Part shown: in pieces, positions 60,110-64,000 of the stretch
Position numbering within the stretch: position 1 is the stretch's first letter
How the letters are laid out: the number at the start of each line of letters is the position of its first letter
NCBI GenBank assembly: GCA_027422505.1
Contig: JAPQWV010000017.1
Location: 16,493,501 to 16,557,500 of the forward strand
Source of the DNA: Craterostigma plantagineum
Lineage: Eukaryota > Streptophyta > Magnoliopsida > Lamiales > Linderniaceae
DNA: 64,000 nt
Direction of reading: 5' to 3'
Notes under the pieces: generated by a model
Databases searched by the model: none
The model's input: the letters and a program-made list of their open reading frames with translations, nothing else
Told to the model about the DNA's origin: nothing
Program-made: the position numbers and the translations under genes

Positions 60110-60390
60110 TATAAAATGAAGGTCCGCACTGCCCTACTGGCGGGTAGCGGGCCTGGAAGGCCCGTCCCGCCCAAAATAAGAAAATGGAAAAAATTATTAA
60201 AAAAAAAGAAAAAAACATTAAAATAAAATATTAAAGTTGAATTACTCCTAATCAAATTTGAATTCTTTAATATAAATTTATTTATGTTATCAAACTTGAT
60301 TAAATAAAAAATTGGATCTCAATAAATATAAAAATGGCTGGCTGGGCGGGCCAGCGCGCCGCGGGCCCATTTGACAGTACTAAGTTTATT
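60110..60390. mobile_element. GC-rich-ended non-coding element (hAT-like remnant)
   Basis: Left arm GTAGCGGGCCTGGAAGGCCC and right arm GGGCGGGCCAGCGCGCC flank a short AT-rich middle, ending CATTTGACAGTACTA. The same kind of end occurs at 45,265-45,325. Weak. Confidence 0.35.
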
Positions 60391-60559
60391 ATCTTCTCTT
60401 AATAATAATTACATTATCTAAAATAATAATAATAATAATATCTCTAGCCCAACCCCGACCATTATCTGCTTTCTTACCTTTGTTCTATCCAGCCGGCCGT
60501 ATTGGTGGGATATTTTACCCTGTTTTACCCTTTATTTGAATCGTGATGAATCCAATCTT

Positions 60560-61720
60560 GAACGCATATTAGAGCTTGCAAAATTTTAGGGGACAACCAA
60601 CTCCGGAAAGCATCAAGCACACGACCACCCGTACTAAAAGTGGACTCGGAAGCTCGGTAGAGACCGGAACGACCAAAATATCTCGAGCCATCTTAGAAAG
60701 CACCAAAAGTGATGGGAATTCAATTTCCACCACTTAAATATGACAATGCCATCATATGGGTCCTCAATATCTTCACTCAAATATTTATTCAATTCCAACT
60801 TCACAGGGTCAATTTTTGCGTCTTTCTTTCTCTTTCTCATTTCATCAAGGAAATATGTGGCATTTGCAACAATAGACAAGGAGGAACCACCACTAACTAG
60901 TTGTGGAGCAATTGGACTATCGGTCACACCATATCTCAACTTGTACACCGTGACCAATTCTTGGAAGCCACACCTAACTTGCTCTTTATTAATCGATGAG
61001 GTAAACAGTCGGGGTATAACCGATCAAACGAGAAATCAATCATCTCTCACTTGGAGCGAGGATCATGAATCACGACGTAGTACAAAATCTTGTCACTTTC
61101 TCTATCGACCCCTATATTTTTCGAATTTAGTCTTCATTCGACAAGCGATGCTTTTTAATTCTTCATCATCTCCTCTAACCAACCTCGAAGAAGCAAGTTG
61201 ACGGTAGTTATTTCATGAAAACCTACGTTAGACGTGACATATGAAGAACCCGAAATACTCGACGTAAGCTTGTTAAAGTGGCTCAAAAACTTCACCAACA
61301 ACTTGGTTTTTTCCAAATCGTCCGCCGTTGGAACACCGCAAAATGGCTTCTTCGATAGATCATTAACAAATGCCGCATCCACATCTCCAAATTTTTCCAA
61401 TGCTCTAGAAAAATATAAAGCCGACTCCGACGCTCTAGAAAAATATAAAGTCGTCTCTAATTCACGGTTTCGGCACATTCGAAAAACTGTTTTAGTCTTT
61501 TTGGAGAGTCCTAACGTATCGAACGACTCCTCTAAACGGGAGATAGCATCATTTCTTTTCCTTCAATCCATCGTGTACGACAAGGTTAACAAACGGTGGG
61601 CGCATAAATCGAGTTTTACAACGCTGGCCGTGAGACACATATAGTTGATTCTTTGAATCGAAGTCCACGTGTCCGTCGTACGATTTGTGATTGGTTTTTT
61701 ATGACCGACTTCAGTCTACC
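60560..61720 (-). pseudogene. hAT (Ac-like) transposase, decayed
   Basis: On the minus strand, pieces run in hAT order: an RPPFVNLVVHDGLKE-like segment near 61,600-61,560, KLLVKFLSHFNKLTSSISGS and SYVTSNVGFHEI near 61,300-61,210, then LELNKYLSED, FKWWKLNSHHF and SESTFSTGGRVLDAFR at 60,870-60,600, the C-terminal dimerisation region. Frames shift between pieces and no BED finger is seen. Not functional. Confidence 0.8.
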
Positions 61721-61821
61721 GCTTTCGCCCACATACATGTTGTATATGTCCTTTGTTAGAGTTTCCGTGAAGGAATTCTAAACATAGGACAAACAACCAA
61801 CACGAAGTGCGTAAAACCCTC

Positions 61822-61890
61822 GTTCTGATACCATATTAGAATCGAGAGGTCCTTCCTAATATCGATTGGTGATAGGAGGAGAAAGCCTCC

Positions 61891-61936
<46 letters not shown>

Positions 61937-61990
61937 TGGCTCGAAGACCTTGAATTAGTTGATGTGAGACAAACCCCGATTTTATAATCT

Positions 61991-62027
<37 letters not shown>

Positions 62028-62090
62028 CAATCGAATATCTCTTCTCAATACGAAATGCATTGCCATATTAAGGTTCTCATGGACTCTCAT
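61822..62090 (-). mobile_element. Possible LTR remnant with primer-binding-like site
   Basis: Minus-strand TGGTATCAGAAC at 61833-61822 resembles an initiator-Met primer site with one mismatch, and the next bases could be LTR. They are broken by (TA)n runs at 61,894-61,935 and 61,996-62,024. Weak. Confidence 0.3.
61894..62024. repeat. Two (TA)n microsatellites
   Basis: TA runs at 61,894-61,935 and 61,996-62,024. Long Ile/Tyr ORFs here are translations of these runs. Confidence 0.95.
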
Positions 62091-62262
62091 TTCGTGTTTT
62101 TTGGATATAAAATATTGTACATTAAAGGCTTTTTAATCTAGTTAATTTTAGGATTGAAGCGCAAATTTAACATTCTAAAGTTACAACAAAAGTTAATACA
62201 TACTCATTGCAAAACAAAATTACGCGTGATGGCGAAGAGTGCTGAGGAAATTCTATATATGA

Positions 62263-63118
<856 letters not shown>

Positions 63119-63148
63119 ATATATATATATACACACACACACACACAA
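63119..63148. repeat. Short (TA)n(CA)n microsatellite
   Basis: About 6 TA and 9 CA units between the second and third foldback elements. Confidence 0.9.
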
Positions 63149-63297
63149 AGGAATTTTATGGTGCTCACAATTATGTGGGCACCTAGTGATGTGGCACCGA
63201 TTAATGCCATTTCAACGTCCCACATCGACATCTAAGATTATGTCGTCTTAATTAACACCTTCTAGGGGCCATTAGTCGACATTTCGGATGCTGATCT
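63149..63297. mobile_element. Foldback MITE copy 3, left arm only
   Basis: AGGAATTTTATGGTGCTCAC opens a left arm like those of copies 1 and 2 (GTGGCACCGATTAATGCC and TCGACATTTCGGATGCTGAT). The right arm is missing after about 63,297. Confidence 0.65.
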
Positions 63298-63451
63298 CGA
63301 CCGCCGGGGGGTCGGCCGACCCCTCTGACCCCCCTGTGGTTCCGTCGCTGCTTTTCTATATATGAAGCTTGCATACAAATTCTTTTTATTGGTTAATAGA
63401 TCTACATCCGCATGCGTTGCCACTTGTTGAAGAGTTGGTCAAGATCACTTA

Positions 63452-63675
63452 CACTACAAGAAAAGATAAATTTGACAAGGAAAATAGATACGAAATTGGT
63501 TTCGTGTATAAATTATGAGTATTAGAAACAATTATGACACGGTTTTTTATTTTTATTTCAAAATAAATTAATAGTTTTATTTAGACGCGGATTAGATAAG
63601 GAAATAATAACGGAAATGTGACAAATTTATAAACACCGAATTTTCCGTGTCTAATTTGTCTGATTTCTAGTAGTG
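63452..63675. mobile_element. CACTA-derived MITE
   Basis: Starts CACTACAAGAAA and ends TTTCTAGTAGTG, flanked by TTA on both sides (63449-63451, 63676-63678), the 3 bp CACTA duplication. Subterminal TTTGACA/TGTCTAATTTGTC words pair across the ends. 224 bases, non-coding. Confidence 0.88.
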
Positions 63676-64000
63676 TTATTTGATCTTCGTTTCATATAGA
63701 ATCTCGATATTTTAATTTATATTAATTTTCAGCCTTAACTTTTTTCCCCTTATCTAACGTAGAATATAATTATCGATTTCGCCAGTATATTACAAATTAG
63801 AAAGACAATTGGGTGTACACAATCATAAGATATACACACATACATGTATGTTTTATTTTCCTCCAAGATTGTGGCGGCTGATTCACGACGACTATCACTT
63901 TCTTTACTATTAGGGGGTGTGTGTTTTGGGGTGATCTTCCAAAACATCACAGTGATCCTCTCGTTTACCACTTATCACTGTGTTTGTTAAGTCTAGGTGA
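63676..64000. other. Window end, no firm feature
   Basis: AT-rich. TTAGGGGGTGTGTGTTTTGGGG at 63,909-63,930 looks like the start of a further TIR element running off the window, but its other end is not visible. Confidence 0.3.

Noticed and set aside
61893..62090. ORF of Ile/Tyr repeats on the minus strand
   Set aside because: Direct translation of (TA)n microsatellites; no protein signal.

Overview
This is nuclear DNA from a flowering plant, almost certainly a eudicot. Genes have several short AT-rich introns, and most of the window is nested transposable elements of plant families: CACTA, hAT, PIF/Harbinger (Tourist), pogo/Emigrant, Mutator-like, L1-type LINE, Ty1/copia, a chromovirus-like solo LTR and Cassandra TRIMs. 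The oleosin gene resembles, from memory, the sesame-type H oleosin, so Lamiales is my best guess (inference only). There is no bacterial, organellar or viral genome segment.

Layout. 0-3.4 kb: 3' end of an LTR element with an unfamiliar long coding region, polypurine tract and 3' LTR. 3.4-7.3 kb: an LTR remnant and two inverted-repeat elements. 7.3-13.4 kb: a CACTA transposon with a disrupted TNP2-type transposase gene followed by a multi-exon TnpA/Transposase_24-type gene. 13.7-22.7 kb: a dead L1-type LINE split by a 3.9 kb solo LTR (perfect 5 bp duplication), which itself holds a 606 bp hAT MITE (perfect 8 bp duplication). 23.2-28.2 kb: the gene island, with a seed oleosin on + and a four-exon CCCH/RRM RNA-binding protein gene on -, converging on each other. 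29.4-42 kb: nested TIR elements, a Cassandra TRIM, an unknown minus-strand ORF at 37.2-37.9 kb and a Mutator-like element with a duplicated end. 42.6-44.2 kb: an eight-exon minus-strand gene for a multi-pass membrane protein. 44.6-64 kb: hAT, Emigrant-like and Tourist-like elements, two tandem-repeat arrays (one carrying a second intact Cassandra), a decayed copia pol, a decayed hAT transposase, microsatellites, and three foldback MITEs at or near alternating-dinucleotide tracts.

Only three loci look like ordinary host genes: oleosin (oil-body coat), the CCCH/RRM protein (nuclear RNA metabolism) and the membrane protein. They share no pathway. The transposon genes are mostly broken, by frameshifts, stops, an internal deletion and nested insertions. 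The most distinctive content is the two intact Cassandra elements with 5S-rRNA-like promoters in both LTRs, the foldback MITEs associated with simple repeats, and a hAT MITE with a tRNA-like A/B-box pair. I saw no clearly new multi-gene system.
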